Of a stretch of DNA of 64,000 nucleotides, positions 9,475 through 20,800 are shown piece after piece. Source of the DNA: Symsagittifera roscoffensis. Lineage: Eukaryota; Xenacoelomorpha; Acoela; Convolutidae. The stretch spans positions 62,241,548 to 62,305,547 of the forward strand of contig NC_087064.1 in NCBI RefSeq assembly GCF_963678635.1, in the 5' to 3' direction. The first letter of the stretch is position 1; each line of letters starts with the position of its first letter. The notes under the pieces were generated by a model. That model had not been told where the DNA came from and made no database searches. It was given only the letters and a program-made list of their open reading frames with translations. A program made the position numbers and the translations under genes.

Positions 9475-11391
9475 TCATTTTTTAATGTGTCCCTCTTTTA
9501 GCAGTTTCTCTAGTTCGGTTTGTACTTTATCCTGGATGTGTATAGGAATTCTCCTACCTTTCTCTTGAATCGGGCACAAAGGATATTTGAATTTTGTACT
9601 CACCGTGTGATTTTTTGATTCCCCTTGTCTATCAAATAGATCTTTGAACTTACTATAGAAGAGATTCTTCCAACTTTCCAACTGTTCACACAGTAGTACA
9701 TCAAATCTGGATCTTCGTGTTGGAGCTGATTTTTGAGTTGTCTGAATTCCCAGTTTGCTTTGAAGGTCTAGACCTAATATGCAGCGCATACGTCTTTCAG
9801 TAACTAGTAGCATTGCTCCCAACACCTCCCAGCCCGCGGAGCGCAGATTAGCTCTTAACGCTCCTAATATCAAAATAGGTCGTTTATTATAATCCACAAA
9901 CTGCGCGGACAGGTTCAACTTCTCTGCTGGAATAAATTTAGAATTAGAAGGTCCTTCCAAAATTTGTTTTGTAGTCGCCCAATTCAGCAGTGATACTGGG
10001 CTACCTGTATCTATAGTCATATTCAAAATATAACTATCAATTTTAACTAGAGCTTTCAGTGCTTTAATTTGATGAGATTTTGGGTTCCGGCGAATTTCGA
10101 TTTTTTCTACCTTGTCCGGTTTTTCCGTCAACTTTTCCTTCTGAATCTTTTCATCATTGTGCACGTTCTCTAACACCCGTTTGTTGATGTATTTTTCTAT
10201 GTCTGAAATGGATGTGAAATCCTCCTCTACGGTCATTATTTCAAACTCGTCACATGAATCAAAAGTTTGTATGAAATTGCACTCCTCCTCTGAACTCGAA
10301 TCTTCATGTGCGATTTCGTTAACCTGCTGAGACTTACACATTTTAGCGAAGTGGTTGGGTTTGTTACAGTTTTTACATGTTTTACCCATTGCCGGGCAAT
10401 TTTTCAAATGATTTTCCCCAAACGCTCTACCGCATCTCGTGCATTGTTTGTGGTCTCCTTTAGCTTTCTGAGTATTTTCGTACTGTTTTCTTCTATTTTG
10501 ATTTTGACGATTAGAGTTATACCCTTTGTTTCCTATTGCCATAATTGGTTCTTGTTTGATCTTTATCTGTGTAATTGGAAATAATCCTGAGTTGTTTACG
10601 CTTGATGAAGATTTTTGAAATGCTTGGGTGGTTTGTTTGCTATGTTCAAACTTTATCGCACGCTGTAGGACTTCTTCGGGAGCAAAAGTTTCGAAAGTTA
10701 ATGTGTCTTGAAGGACAACATTTTTCATTCTGGAGATAAATAAGTCTCTTACCAATTCTTCTTCCAACGCTTCCAGTTCGGCCTTTGCTGCTTGTGCAGT
10801 CAGTGCCGCATGAAAAGATTCCAGCGTTTCATTCGATTCATGGGACCGTGTGAACAGTTTGTATCTCTCATAGGTAATACATTTCGTCTTCTCAAATGAG
10901 ATCTTGGCTAAACGAATTATATCGCGAAACCCCAGTTTAGATATTTCTGTGTGAGGATTCTTTTGAATGAATTTTTTCTTCCCTTCCGCTCCCAAAGCGA
11001 GGAATAATCTCGATGTCAGCCGTTTTTCAACTTCATGATAGAAAACATTGTGTCCCACTCTAGGTCCCCTCCGCATCCGTTCTTCATTTTCTTGAACCAC
11101 TCTATCTCGAGCCAATCTGTCTCGTGCTTCTCTTTCTGCTACTGCAGGCGCATCCTCGTTTTGCACTGGTGGCTCAGGAGTTGGTAGAGGTTCTTCTAAT
11201 ACCGGTTTAGGTTCTTGTAACATTATTTCTGGATCCACATTCTCTTTAACCGTAACAGCTAGTAAGAACTGATCGAACCATGTTTCAAAACTCCAGGGTG
11301 GGTCTGAATTTGTGAACGCCCAGAATACTGGGATTCCCAGATCAGTCCTATTATCTTGGGCTGTAAAACCGGATCCTGCTGGCTTCGCCAT
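9475..11391 (-). CDS. Gag-protease and start of Pol (Ty3 type)
   Basis: 638 codons open from an ATG whose A is the last base of the LTR and whose TG are the first bases of the primer site. The N-terminal half is a charged capsid-like region. Then come two zinc knuckles: CTRC...HLKNC, which departs from the usual spacing, and CKNCNKPNHFAKMC, the classic CX2CX4HX4C. The protease motif MTIDTGSPVSLL follows (DTG of retropepsins). The frame then enters the first RT residues and stops at a TGA (9475-9477) after GHIKK. Translation downstream of the TGA in the same frame continues the RT fold, so the stop looks like a point mutation rather than a natural end. Gag and protease are in one frame without a shift. 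Confidence 0.88.
   Translation of the reverse strand: MAKPAGSGFTAQDNRTDLGIPVFWAFTNSDPPWSFETWFDQFLLAVTVKENVDPEIMLQEPKPVLEEPLPTPEPPVQNEDAPAVAEREARDRLARDRVVQENEERMRRGPRVGHNVFYHEVEKRLTSRLFLALGAEGKKKFIQKNPHTEISKLGFRDIIRLAKISFEKTKCITYERYKLFTRSHESNETLESFHAALTAQAAKAELEALEEELVRDLFISRMKNVVLQDTLTFETFAPEEVLQRAIKFEHSKQTTQAFQKSSSSVNNSGLFPITQIKIKQEPIMAIGNKGYNSNRQNQNRRKQYENTQKAKGDHKQCTRCGRAFGENHLKNCPAMGKTCKNCNKPNHFAKMCKSQQVNEIAHEDSSSEEECNFIQTFDSCDEFEIMTVEEDFTSISDIEKYINKRVLENVHNDEKIQKEKLTEKPDKVEKIEIRRNPKSHQIKALKALVKIDSYILNMTIDTGSPVSLLNWATTKQILEGPSNSKFIPAEKLNLSAQFVDYNKRPILILGALRANLRSAGWEVLGAMLLVTERRMRCILGLDLQSKLGIQTTQKSAPTRRSRFDVLLCEQLESWKNLFYSKFKDLFDRQGESKNHTVSTKFKYPLCPIQEKGRRIPIHIQDKVQTELEKLLKEGHIKK
11371..11390 (-). 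other. Primer binding site
   Basis: Directly inside the 5' LTR the minus strand begins TGGCGAAGCCAGCAGGATCC. A TGG start next to the LTR is the expected complement of a tRNA CCA end. Which tRNA is used cannot be decided here. The site lies inside the gag reading frame. Confidence 0.65.
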
Positions 11392-11691
11392 GTGGTAACT
11401 AACTGAACCTCTAAGGTTTGTAATGAAAACTGAATTGGTTTCAAAGGATTAATTTAACCGTTGAACCATATTGTTTTACTTGTGTTAGTTTCCGATTGTT
11501 GACTGTGTACGGATTCACAGATCGGAGAGAGAATGACTCTCTAACTTTGCAATAAAGGTCGTGTAGAGTTGACCTTGGTAATTTATAATAATGTACTATA
11601 ATTTACAGATAACAATATGAATAGCAAGTTCAAGGCCACTATGTGATTACTGCATGGTTACTGCAATTGCAGTAGCAGTTGCGGTACCACA
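11391..11691 (-). repeat. 5' LTR of the Ty3-type element
   Basis: 301 bp with perfect 7-bp terminal inverted repeats (TGTGGTA/TACCACA). I found one difference from the other LTR: base 11670 is c where the left copy has t. On the minus strand the LTR contains a TATAAAT stretch that could serve as a promoter. Confidence 0.95.
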
Positions 11692-12527
11692 GGGGGAAAT
11701 CATGCTATTTCTTTGCAGTCTACATTTATCATGCTTCATGCTCAACAAAACCGAAAAACCAAAACTATTAGGACCGGACAGTTGACTTAGATGTGAAGAA
11801 GCTGAGAAAACAACGTTTTTTTGTTTCGACCTGCTTCGTATAGAGCGGTTCCAGAGTTTTAATTTCTTTCTGTCCTGCAATAAAATGACAAAAGTAAAAA
11901 AAACTGAAAGTGTGCCACTTTATTAAATTGTCGAGTTTATCAAAAATAAAAGCAAAATGAAAAATTAATAAAAGTTACTTTTAAAAATATTTCCCAAGTT
12001 TTGATCGTTTTAGTGACAACCGAGGTGTCCCATTTCACCGCCACAGCACCTGAGTATTTAAGTTTAAACCCTTTTTGAGTTCAATTTCTTTTTTTGAAGC
12101 AAAAAATTTTGGAACTTGGGATTTTTGGACAAATCCAGCGATCGCAAAAGACGACAGTAGGTAAGACTCTAAATAAAAAACAGTGGTTTATATTTCTTAT
12201 AATGGCAAGGGAAAAAAAATAATCCAATTTTCTAATTATATATTCCAACTGTATTTTTTTTGAATTATTCTATAAACGAAACCTATGCTACCAGAGTAAA
12301 AAAAAAAACTAGAGCTTAGAATTTTGTGACTAGATTATTGGGAAATAGCCAATCCATCAAATTATAAATTATATAAAAATAAGTTTCTCAAACGATTGTC
12401 CTTAAGGCTGGTTCTATGAATTTGCCAGCATTACAAGGCCTATGTGTGTAGTTTTACACAAGCGAATTTGGTGTTTTGGACCAGAAAAATTGGTGTCACC
12501 AATTCCACATTCCATTGAGCGAATTCT
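11692..12527. other. Intergenic, nothing recognised
   Basis: AT-rich sequence right of the retrotransposon. Stops in all frames and no repeat was noted. Confidence 0.45.
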
Positions 12528-12786
12528 GTGACTAAGCGCTAAAACAAGAGCAGCGGAACCCATGATCAAAATTCTGACCAATTTTGCGGATTCGGTGACC
12601 AAATGCTGTACACGGAATCTGCAACTGACGAATACGGATTTCTGCAAGGTCTGCAAGTGACTAAGCGCTAAAACAAGAGCAGCGGAACCCATGATCAAAA
12701 TTCTGACCAATTTTGCGGATTCGGTGATCAAATGCTGTACACGGAATCTGCAACTGACGAATACGGATTTCTGCAAGGTCTGTTTT
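12528..12786. repeat. 129-bp tandem duplication
   Basis: Two copies, 12528-12656 and 12657-12785, almost identical; the visible difference is ggtgacc versus ggtgatc. Since 129 is a multiple of 3, the minus strand shows a 43-residue peptide twice in one frame (the unit contains MGSAALVLALSH). No domain is recognised and I do not call a gene. Confidence 0.85.
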
Positions 12787-13029
12787 AGTGGTCTGCATAT
12801 AGTACACTATGATAGGGGTTGTCAACTATGGATGACGATTTGGTATAAATCATCATGGCCACCATATATTATAAAACATCCAATAGTCCTCGTGTATTTT
12901 ATGACACGCAACCAAAATTACCCATATAATGAGTATTGATCTGCAATGGTGCTTATGTAAAATTTTCAAAAAAAAAATTCAAGTTTTATCAACAAATTTT
13001 GCATGTTTTGATTTCATTTCTTTAAAAAA

Positions 13030-14400
13030 ATTTATTATGAACAGATGATACCTAATGATCCCTATGTATAACTAAAGAACCCTATGTATAACTAATGATC
13101 TTTATATATAATAATAATAATAATAAATTGTTTCCAAACGATATCTAGTTACAAAGTTATTTATAAAAATTTATAAATACAAATAAGAATCGTTCGGGAG
13201 AACACCATTAAGCCAACAAGGCCCGTTTTCAGGTGTCTCATAAGTTTTGATTTCATTGTTTCCATGAGTTTTGATTTCATATAACTAATGATCACTACGT
13301 ATAACTAATTGTCCCTATGTATAACTAATGATTTGTGTATAACTAAAGATCTACATGCGTAACTAACGATCCCTATGTATAGCTAAAGATCCCAATGTAT
13401 ACGTAAGGATCATTTTCTATAACTATTGATGCCTCTGTAAGATTCATGAATCCTATCTATACTGAACTTAATTTAGACCAAAAGTTTTCTTTGTGGAATT
13501 TTATTTCATAAAAACCCAACATAAAGCTTTTTAAATCATAGCCTCATGGAAAAATTCAAATGAACCGAGGAAGATATTTTATTGTGATTGATCTCAAGGC
13601 ATATCTAATGATATCTTTTCATACTTAATGAACCCTGTATTTATCAATTAAACCCTTTGGACAGCTAATAATCCTTTCGTATACTAAAAGATCCTCAATG
13701 AAAACTTTTAACAAATGAGCCAAAAGTGAAGTTTTATCAATCAGTTGTTCTCAAGGTGAGAATGTATTCCAATTGATATCAAATTGAAACTGCTATGAAA
13801 TTGATATCAAATATTTGTTTTTGTAAAGGCTATAGAACAAAAATTAGCTACTAAAATTGTAATTTACACATATTGCTTGGTATATAGTTTTTGCTGCATT
13901 AGTTTACAAGTATCAAGAACAAACCTCATTATAATTGCGGAAAGTTACCGTGAATTAAGCTGGAAAACTTTTTTGATGATTGAAAGTCAGCGTATAATTT
14001 TTTATAAGTTTTTCATTATGAATAGATGATGCCTAATGATCCCTATGTATAACTAAAGAACCCTATGTATAACTAATGATGTCTACATACAACTTATGAT
14101 CTCTACGTATAACTAATTGTCCCTATGTATAACTAATGATTTGTGTATAATTAAAAACTAATGATTTGTGTATAATTAAAAAATCTCTATGTATACGTAA
14201 TGATCATTTTCTATAAAAAATGCTCCCTCTGTAAGACTCTTGAATCCTACCTATACTAAAGTTTAATTAGACCAAAAGTTCTCTTTGCGGAATTTTATGG
14301 AATAAGAACCCAACATAAAGGTTATAGAAAAAATAGACTTTTGAAACTGTTAAATAAACATAATGCTTGGTATATAGTTTTCGCAGCATTTGTTTCTAAG
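13030..14400. repeat. Degenerate ~20-bp repeat in a larger duplicated unit
   Basis: Variants of aactaatgatccctatgtat recur many times at 13040-13430 and 14020-14230. The surrounding sequence is itself duplicated: blocks ctctgtaaga...aacccaacataaag and gcttggtatatagttt appear once near 13430-13900 and again near 14220-14390. An (ATA)n run is at 13103-13127. Nothing coding. Confidence 0.7.
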
Positions 14401-16690
14401 CAAAATATTCAAGCCTTGAAGCTTTGAATTATTTCAAGATATTTTATGGACAAATCACTTAGTTAAAAAAAGCAATTTTTCAAGTTGTCTCCTTAGGAGT
14501 CACTCATTCGATGCAAATCAATTTTTGAAGACTTTTTGTGGACCCAATCAGTTTGCGAAAAAATTCAAGTTTATCTAAGCAATGAACTCAAGCTTTAAAA
14601 AGGTTCATTTTGTTTTTTTAGATCGTATTGCAAAAAATTAGAGTTCTATGCTATTCAATTTCAGATTGTTGCATAAAGACAATCAGATGGCAAAAAAATA
14701 GTTTTCTAGCAAACTGCTTAAGTTATGAAACTTCAAATTATTTCATGTTGTTTCATGAAGTTAATCGGATAACAAAAACAGTCACAATTTACTGAAGCAA
14801 GTTGCTGAGGCTATAAACAATTGAAATAATTCGAGTTGCTGAGACGCAAATTTTTTGCGTAATTTAAGTTTTTCTAAGCGAACTGATCGGCCGATGAAAC
14901 TTCAAAATGAAATCAAATGATTTATAGCGCAATTCAGTTCGAAAAAAAAATCAAGTTTTACTTAATCAAGCTATTGTAGCTACAAAAAAAATGAAATATT
15001 TCCAAGGTATGTTTTGCGAAAAAAAAAATTTCATTTTTCGCGAAAACTATAAGAGCAATGAACTTGAGCGAAAATCCAAGCTGTTTCTTAACCAAATTAT
15101 TTTGCCAAAATTAAAAATGCACTACTCAAGCTATTAAACTTTGAACATGATTTTCTTATGCACGAACCGGATGGCAAAACGGTGAAGTGTTTCCAAGAGA
15201 GCTATTTTAGCTAACTTTGGTATTTTGCAAGATATTTGATGAAACGAATTGATTCAGACTGATTCGGTTTGGAAAAATTTTAAGTTTTTCTAAGCAAGCT
15301 ATAAAGCTATGAAATTTTGAATTATTTTAAGTTATTTCATAGACCGAATCGGTCGTGCAAAACTGAAGTTTTTCTAAGTAATTTTTTTCAGGTAGAAAAC
15401 TCGAAGTCAATCAAATTTTTCCATGAATCGATTAAGTTTGTGAAAAGCTTAAAAGTTCTTTAGCAAGCTACTCAAGCTAACAAATTTTGATTTTTTTTTT
15501 CAAATTAATTTGTAGACTGAATCGTTTTGCGAAAAATTGAAGTTTTTCTAAACAAGCTATCAAAACTATGAAATTTTGAATCATTTCAAGTTACTTCATA
15601 GACAGAATAGATTCGTGAAAAGTTATAGATTTTTTACAGCAAGCTAATCAAGATATCAAATTTTGAAAAATTTCGAATTTTCTTGTTGCCCGTATCGGCT
15701 AACAATATCTTTGTTTTTCTATGTAAGTTTCTTAAGCTACGAAACGTTGAAAAGTTTCAGTGTAATTTGTAGACCAAATCGGTTCGCGAATAGTTTAAAA
15801 ATGTTTTGAGCAAGCTTTTAAAGCTATCAAATTTTGAAATATTTCAAGTTTTTTCGTGTACCGCATCGGTTAACGAAAACTTTCTGTTTTTCTATGCAAG
15901 CTTTCTAAGCTACGAAACGTTTAAAAATTTCAAGTCATTTCATGGACTCAATTAGTTCGCAAAAATTTTACGTTTTTTTAAGCAAGGTTTTGAAGCTATG
16001 AAAAATTGAAGTTTTTTAGTTTAATTCGTGGACCAATTCGGTCAGCTAATAGTCTAAAGTTTTTCTCAGCAAGCTTATAAAGCTATGAAATTTTGAATTA
16101 ATTCAAGTTATTTCATAGACAGAATAGGTTCGCGAAAAGTTTCAAGTTTTTTACAGCAAGCTATTCAAGAAATCAAATTTTGAAATATTTCAAGTTATTT
16201 CGTGGACCATATCGGTTAACGAAATCTTTCTGTTTTTCTATGCAAGCTTTTTAAGCTACGAAACGTTAAAAAATTTCAAGTTATTTCATGGACTCATTTG
16301 GTTCGCTAAAATTTGAAACTTTTCTAAGCAAGGTTTTGAAGCTACGAAATGTTGAAATTTTTCAATTTAATCCGTGGACCAAATCGGTCAGCTAATAGTC
16401 TAAGTTTTTCTGAGAAAGCTTATAAAGCTATGAAATTTTGACCTATTTTAAGTTATTTCGTAGATAACACAGGTTCGAAAACGTTTAAGTTGAAAAGTTT
16501 CAGTGTAATTCGTAGACCAGATCGGTTCGCGAATAGTTTAAAAATTTTCTGAGCAACCTTTTCAAGTTTTGAAATTTTGAGATTTTTCATGTTAATTCAC
16601 AGACTGAATTGATTCGCAAAAAGTTAAAATGTTTCTAAGCAAGATTTTGAAACTTTGCAGTTTCGAAATACTGCAGGTTATTTCATAGAC
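14400..16690. repeat. Degenerate ~87-bp satellite with a four-monomer higher-order phase
   Basis: Monomers share a core of the kind gaagctatgaaattttgaa, then tttcaagttatttcatgga, then cgaatcggttcgcgaaaa, then gtttttctaagcaag. In the left part they are poorly ordered. From about 15720 the types recur in the same four-step order, with closely matching monomers ~348 bp apart (cttataaagc at ~16073 and ~16421; aagctacgaaacg at ~15910 and ~16255). No frame stays open across it. Confidence 0.75.
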
Positions 16691-16915
16691 CAAATAAGTT
16701 TGCGAAAAGTTTTTCTTTGTTGTGTTTAATTGATTCGTTTCTGACTGAATTTGATCTCTAAACGCAAAATTTTGGTCAAACCTTAGGCAGGTACTGTCTA
16801 GCTTTGAAGTTGGATCGGGTTCATCTCCCTCTGATTGTTGCACTGAATTATTTTCAACCGTTGTGTTTGATAGAAAAGTTGAAATGTTGCGTCCATAGCG
16901 CATTAAGACTTTCAT
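16592..16915 (-). CDS. Doubtful small open frame next to the satellite
   Basis: 107 codons from an ATG at 16913-16915. The N-terminal ~70 residues are polar (for example SNTTVENNSVQQSEGDEPDP) and lie outside the satellite; the C-terminal part runs into satellite sequence. No domain, signal peptide or splice context was recognised. It may be chance, or one exon of an unseen gene. Confidence 0.15.
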   Translation of the reverse strand: MKVLMRYGRNISTFLSNTTVENNSVQQSEGDEPDPTSKLDSTCLRFDQNFAFRDQIQSETNQLNTTKKNFSQTYLVYEITCSISKLQSFKILLRNILTFCESIQSVN

Positions 16916-17520
16916 TTAATAAATAGGATACAAATAGCCTCAATTTTGCTATTCATAATTTGAAATATAACAATTTGAAGGCATCTACACTAATTTTGCG
17001 TGTAACCAATCGCAAAGCATCAAGCCACATTATGTATAAATTATGCATTTCAAAAAATTGCAAGACATATTGAGTTAGAATTTTCTAAAATCGAATTTTT
17101 ATTATTGTGATGTTGTTTGAAACAAATTGCTTTTTTCTGTTCATTTGATAAATTAAAAATGCATCAACTTTAATAATTCATTACTATTCGAATGCCAAAA
17201 CACATGTTATCAAAAAGCTGTAAAGCTGTCCCACCATTATTGCTGAAGAAAACTGGTAACAAAAAAACTAAGACCCCTCAGCAATACGCTTGCTAATCAT
17301 AAAGGTATTAAATCCATTAAATTACTATAATCAAGCTCGCGAAAAAAGGAAAAAAGTGACAATTTAAATGAAAAACTTTTGTCATTTATGAATGAATAAA
17401 TACATTTGGGCTGAGTTAATAGAGCTAATAACACTTATAATAAAGAAAATTCTTTTTTTTCATGGGACTACTAGATGAGAAAAATTGAAAAAATCATTGC
17501 TTCAGTTCATTAAAAATTGT
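16916..17520. other. 3' flank of the DNase II gene, nothing else recognised
   Basis: AT-rich and without coding frames. The transcript end of the DNase II gene should lie here. Confidence 0.4.
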
Positions 17521-17864
17521 TCAATTAAACCGAACTTTCTTCATATTCAGTTCCTTTTCATTGAAACTTTCTTGTTCCTTCTGAACAGCGGCTGATTTAT
17601 CATCTGAGCAGTCGAGCAAATCAGTGGTCATCTGGGTGTACTGTTGATTGACAGCTGCCTGCTCGAAACACGTGTAGCCCCCACTCCTCCCCTCCTGACT
17701 CTCCTGCCTGTTCATGTCCCCCAGACACACCCACTTGGAGGGATACTTGAACTCCCCTCCCCCTGGAGCACCCATAGCCCATTTCGAGTGGTCATCGTGA
17801 GTGGAGAAGCTGACGTTGAACTGGCTAAAGTACATTTTCTCCACTGTGTATGTACAGTATTTGT
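17521..17864 (-). CDS. DNase II exon 4 (second HxK motif)
   Basis: Acceptor ttgctatttttag|AC. It carries FSTHDDHSKWAMGAPGGG and ends at TGA (17521-17523). Confidence 0.88.
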
Positions 17865-20800
17865 CTAAAAATAGCAAATTAAAATTTAGATTTCAGGGAA
17901 TCTGGCGTTAATCCCATGTGATCTGATTCACTTGGATGTATCTAATGCTGATCATATTTTAGTTCAAGCTTTTAAAAACATATTAAGCAGTTGAGTTAAT
18001 TAAATTGTAGTGACCGTCGCAGTCGGAGGGCAGGTTGGTGCCGGAGTTCTGCCAGGACTGGGAGAAAAGGTCGCTCTTCAATCCAGGGGCCATCTGCTCA
18101 CTCACCATATCCAGGTCCGCATTCTTGTACTTGGAGAACAGAGTGAAGACCACGCCACCTCAAAGAAGAAACAGAAGGTTGAATTCAGTAAACTAAAAAA
18201 GGAAAATCAGAGTAAACAACCATGACAAATGTTAAGCGGACGGGCCACAATGCGTCAAATGCGATATAAAAGGATGACGAAAGCAGTTTGATTGGAAAAC
18301 TCTCCAACCCAAATTTGATTGACCGCAAAACTCACTTCAGATCGGGATTAGGGGGGTCCTTGTTAAGGCAGCAAAGCAGACATGAGAAATGCAGAAAAAG
18401 CCGTCGAGACCCCTTAGATTAGAATAGCATAAAAAACCAAGACATTCAAAAGAAATCAACAAACAAGTGGGTGATAGAAATAGAGCCAGAGCACGCATCA
18501 TCTAGAAACAATTAGCTAGGTCGAAAAAATTAAGGAAACATATTCTTAAGTCTCGTGAGCGAAACTGGTAGGACTGCAAGCTGCGAAGAAATTCTGAAAT
18601 TTGGAAACTTTGAGAAAATGCAGAGACTCCCCGGACACGTAGCTGCCCGTGCAAACGAAAGCAAACCCCGGGCGGAAAGTTGACAATCACAGCAGTTCAA
18701 TTCAAAGATTAATTATTTCACCAAAATCTCTGGAATGAGATTCGAGATCGATCCAAGAGAGATACTGAAAGTAGATCAAAACCGTGCTGATAGAAAGAGG
18801 GACCCTCAGTATAAATGTACCCTCTTTCCAATATCAACGTGACTTCCAATAGAGTCCTTGATAATCCCCAAGATTTCGGCCCAAGAGGTCAGCGATGAAC
18901 GCTACACAGATATTGATGCACATAAAAGGAGAAATTAATCAAAAATCGTTAAAAAATGACACACTGACTAGCTAGCCTATGCACCAACTCACAGTTAACA
19001 CCAATAAACACCACGGAATAAGACTATCCATAGTAAGTAAACCTGCCCTTTGGGGAGATTGAAAAAAAAAAAACAAGATAATCTCCTTCACATTCCAATG
19101 AACCTAAACTCATCTACATCTTACAGCGTGAAAGACAAACACGTAGATGTCGTCGTTCAATAATCATAACCAGATATTTGAAGCAAACTCAAAGAAATAG
19201 AAAGAGGAAGCAGTTAAAATGTGGCATTAAGTGAAAATGGTTCGATGGAAACCAGTTTTCGGGCAACAAACGGTTCGGAGGACATTTTCTGGACCCATAA
19301 TCGACACAGAGGTGAAGCGGAGCGTCACAAAACTTGCGATGCAAAAAACGCTGACGATGTGCTCCAAATAGTGAGTAAAAAAATCGACAGAAACCAAAAA
19401 AAATCTTGAAAATTATGTTGGAAAAATTACTTGAAAAAAAAACTATTTGAACAAAAGTTGAAAAACAACAGCTACAAAAATTTCATATTTATATCACATG
19501 AAGTTCTTAAGCAGCCCTTAAAAAATGAAAATAATTTACCAAAATAATTTGTGAAGTTTCAGCTATAGTACAAACTGTTTAAATTGGAATAAAACCCATG
19601 CTTTAATAAGTAAACCAATAAAATACCTAAGAGTCCTCTAGAAGTGATCCTTTAGAATTGAAGATCCTGTTGACAAAGTTGTTTGCATGAAAAAAAGCAT
19701 AGTACCCGATTGCAATGGTAATCAGAATCACAGTTTAAAAGATAACAGAAATATTAGTTTCAGGATTTTCAAATACAATCCAAGAAGGAAATATCATGAT
19801 CAAAGAGACAATCCTTTGGAGAGAAGAAAAAGGCTAGAAAAAACTTGTTTTTTTGTCATTATTTGTCACGTTTTTTTTTGTCATAATTTGTCACGCGCAA
19901 CAAGAATTCTGGATAAAATGTTGGAATGCTGGATGAATTTTTCAGTCATTGTAAAAAAAAAAACTAAAAAAAAGCCGTATCTGGGCAAAATTCTGAACTC
20001 ATCTCATGAAAAGTCACCTCTTTTAACAGACTGCAGGTAGAGGTATTCCAAGATCAATTAAAAAGCGTGCTTCTTCTTGATTCTGCAAAAAAACTATGGG
20101 CAAAAAGAAACAGAACAATAAATTCCAGCAGCGGTTCGAAAAAAGATAGAGACATGCATACCAATGCAGAATAAAGTCATGTCTGAAAAAAAATTCAGAC
20201 AGACAAAATTTCAAGACCTGGGAAAAACTAAGAAAGAAAAACTATCCAATGCAAAATCAAGAAACGAAGCCTCGAGCGCATTGGGTGTATTCTGAGGATA
20301 AACAGGACACGACCTACAATAGGAGCAGTCCTCGGTGCAGCTTCCAACGAAGAACAGAGGGAACAAGCTATTGCGATGAAGGAATCAAAAGCGAGAACAG
20401 TTGCACAAACGCGAGTTATACACAGACAAATGAAAAAGAGCTGGAAAAAGAAGAATACAAACGTACCAGGAAGGAGCCTTCGCAAACAGAAAACACACCA
20501 ACAAAACAAAAATTCTCCATTTGTTGACAATGTTAGAAAAAAACATCACATTGCAACTTTACAATGAAACCCGAATCGAGCAACAAAAACCACAAGAGTA
20601 AAAACCTCAAGATTATCGAAGCATTTGCAAAACATGTGTTTTTGATAAAATCAGCACTAAGTTTTAGGCGTCATAAGAGAAATTGTACAAGTTCAACACA
20701 TCCCATTTAAACTTCAGCCGGCACATTCAAATTGACACATCCCATGTCCTAAAATTGGTAAATCGTTTCTAGTAACAAACATGTCGCGCCACAGTCGAGC

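Larger units (their letters stand above)
4451..11691 (-). mobile_element. Ty3-type LTR retrotransposon, nearly full length, frames broken
   Basis: A 7,241-bp element read on the minus strand: LTR, primer site, gag-protease, reverse transcriptase, RNase H, integrase, C-terminal tail, polypurine tract, LTR. The order RT-RNH-IN places it in the Ty3 group. The coding region needs four frame corrections: an in-frame TGA at 9475-9477, an A11 homopolymer shift near 8728-8740, a shift between RNase H and integrase (8144-8191), and a shift in the overlap 6012-6087. Flanking bases are gcggg on the left and ggggg on the right: 4 of 5 identical, so the target duplication is uncertain. Termini are TGTGGTA...TACCACA. 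Confidence 0.93.

Noticed and set aside
20228-20567. Overlapping open frames on both strands in DNase II intron 2.
   Set aside because: Compositional effect of A-rich sequence on one strand. No motif and no splice context.
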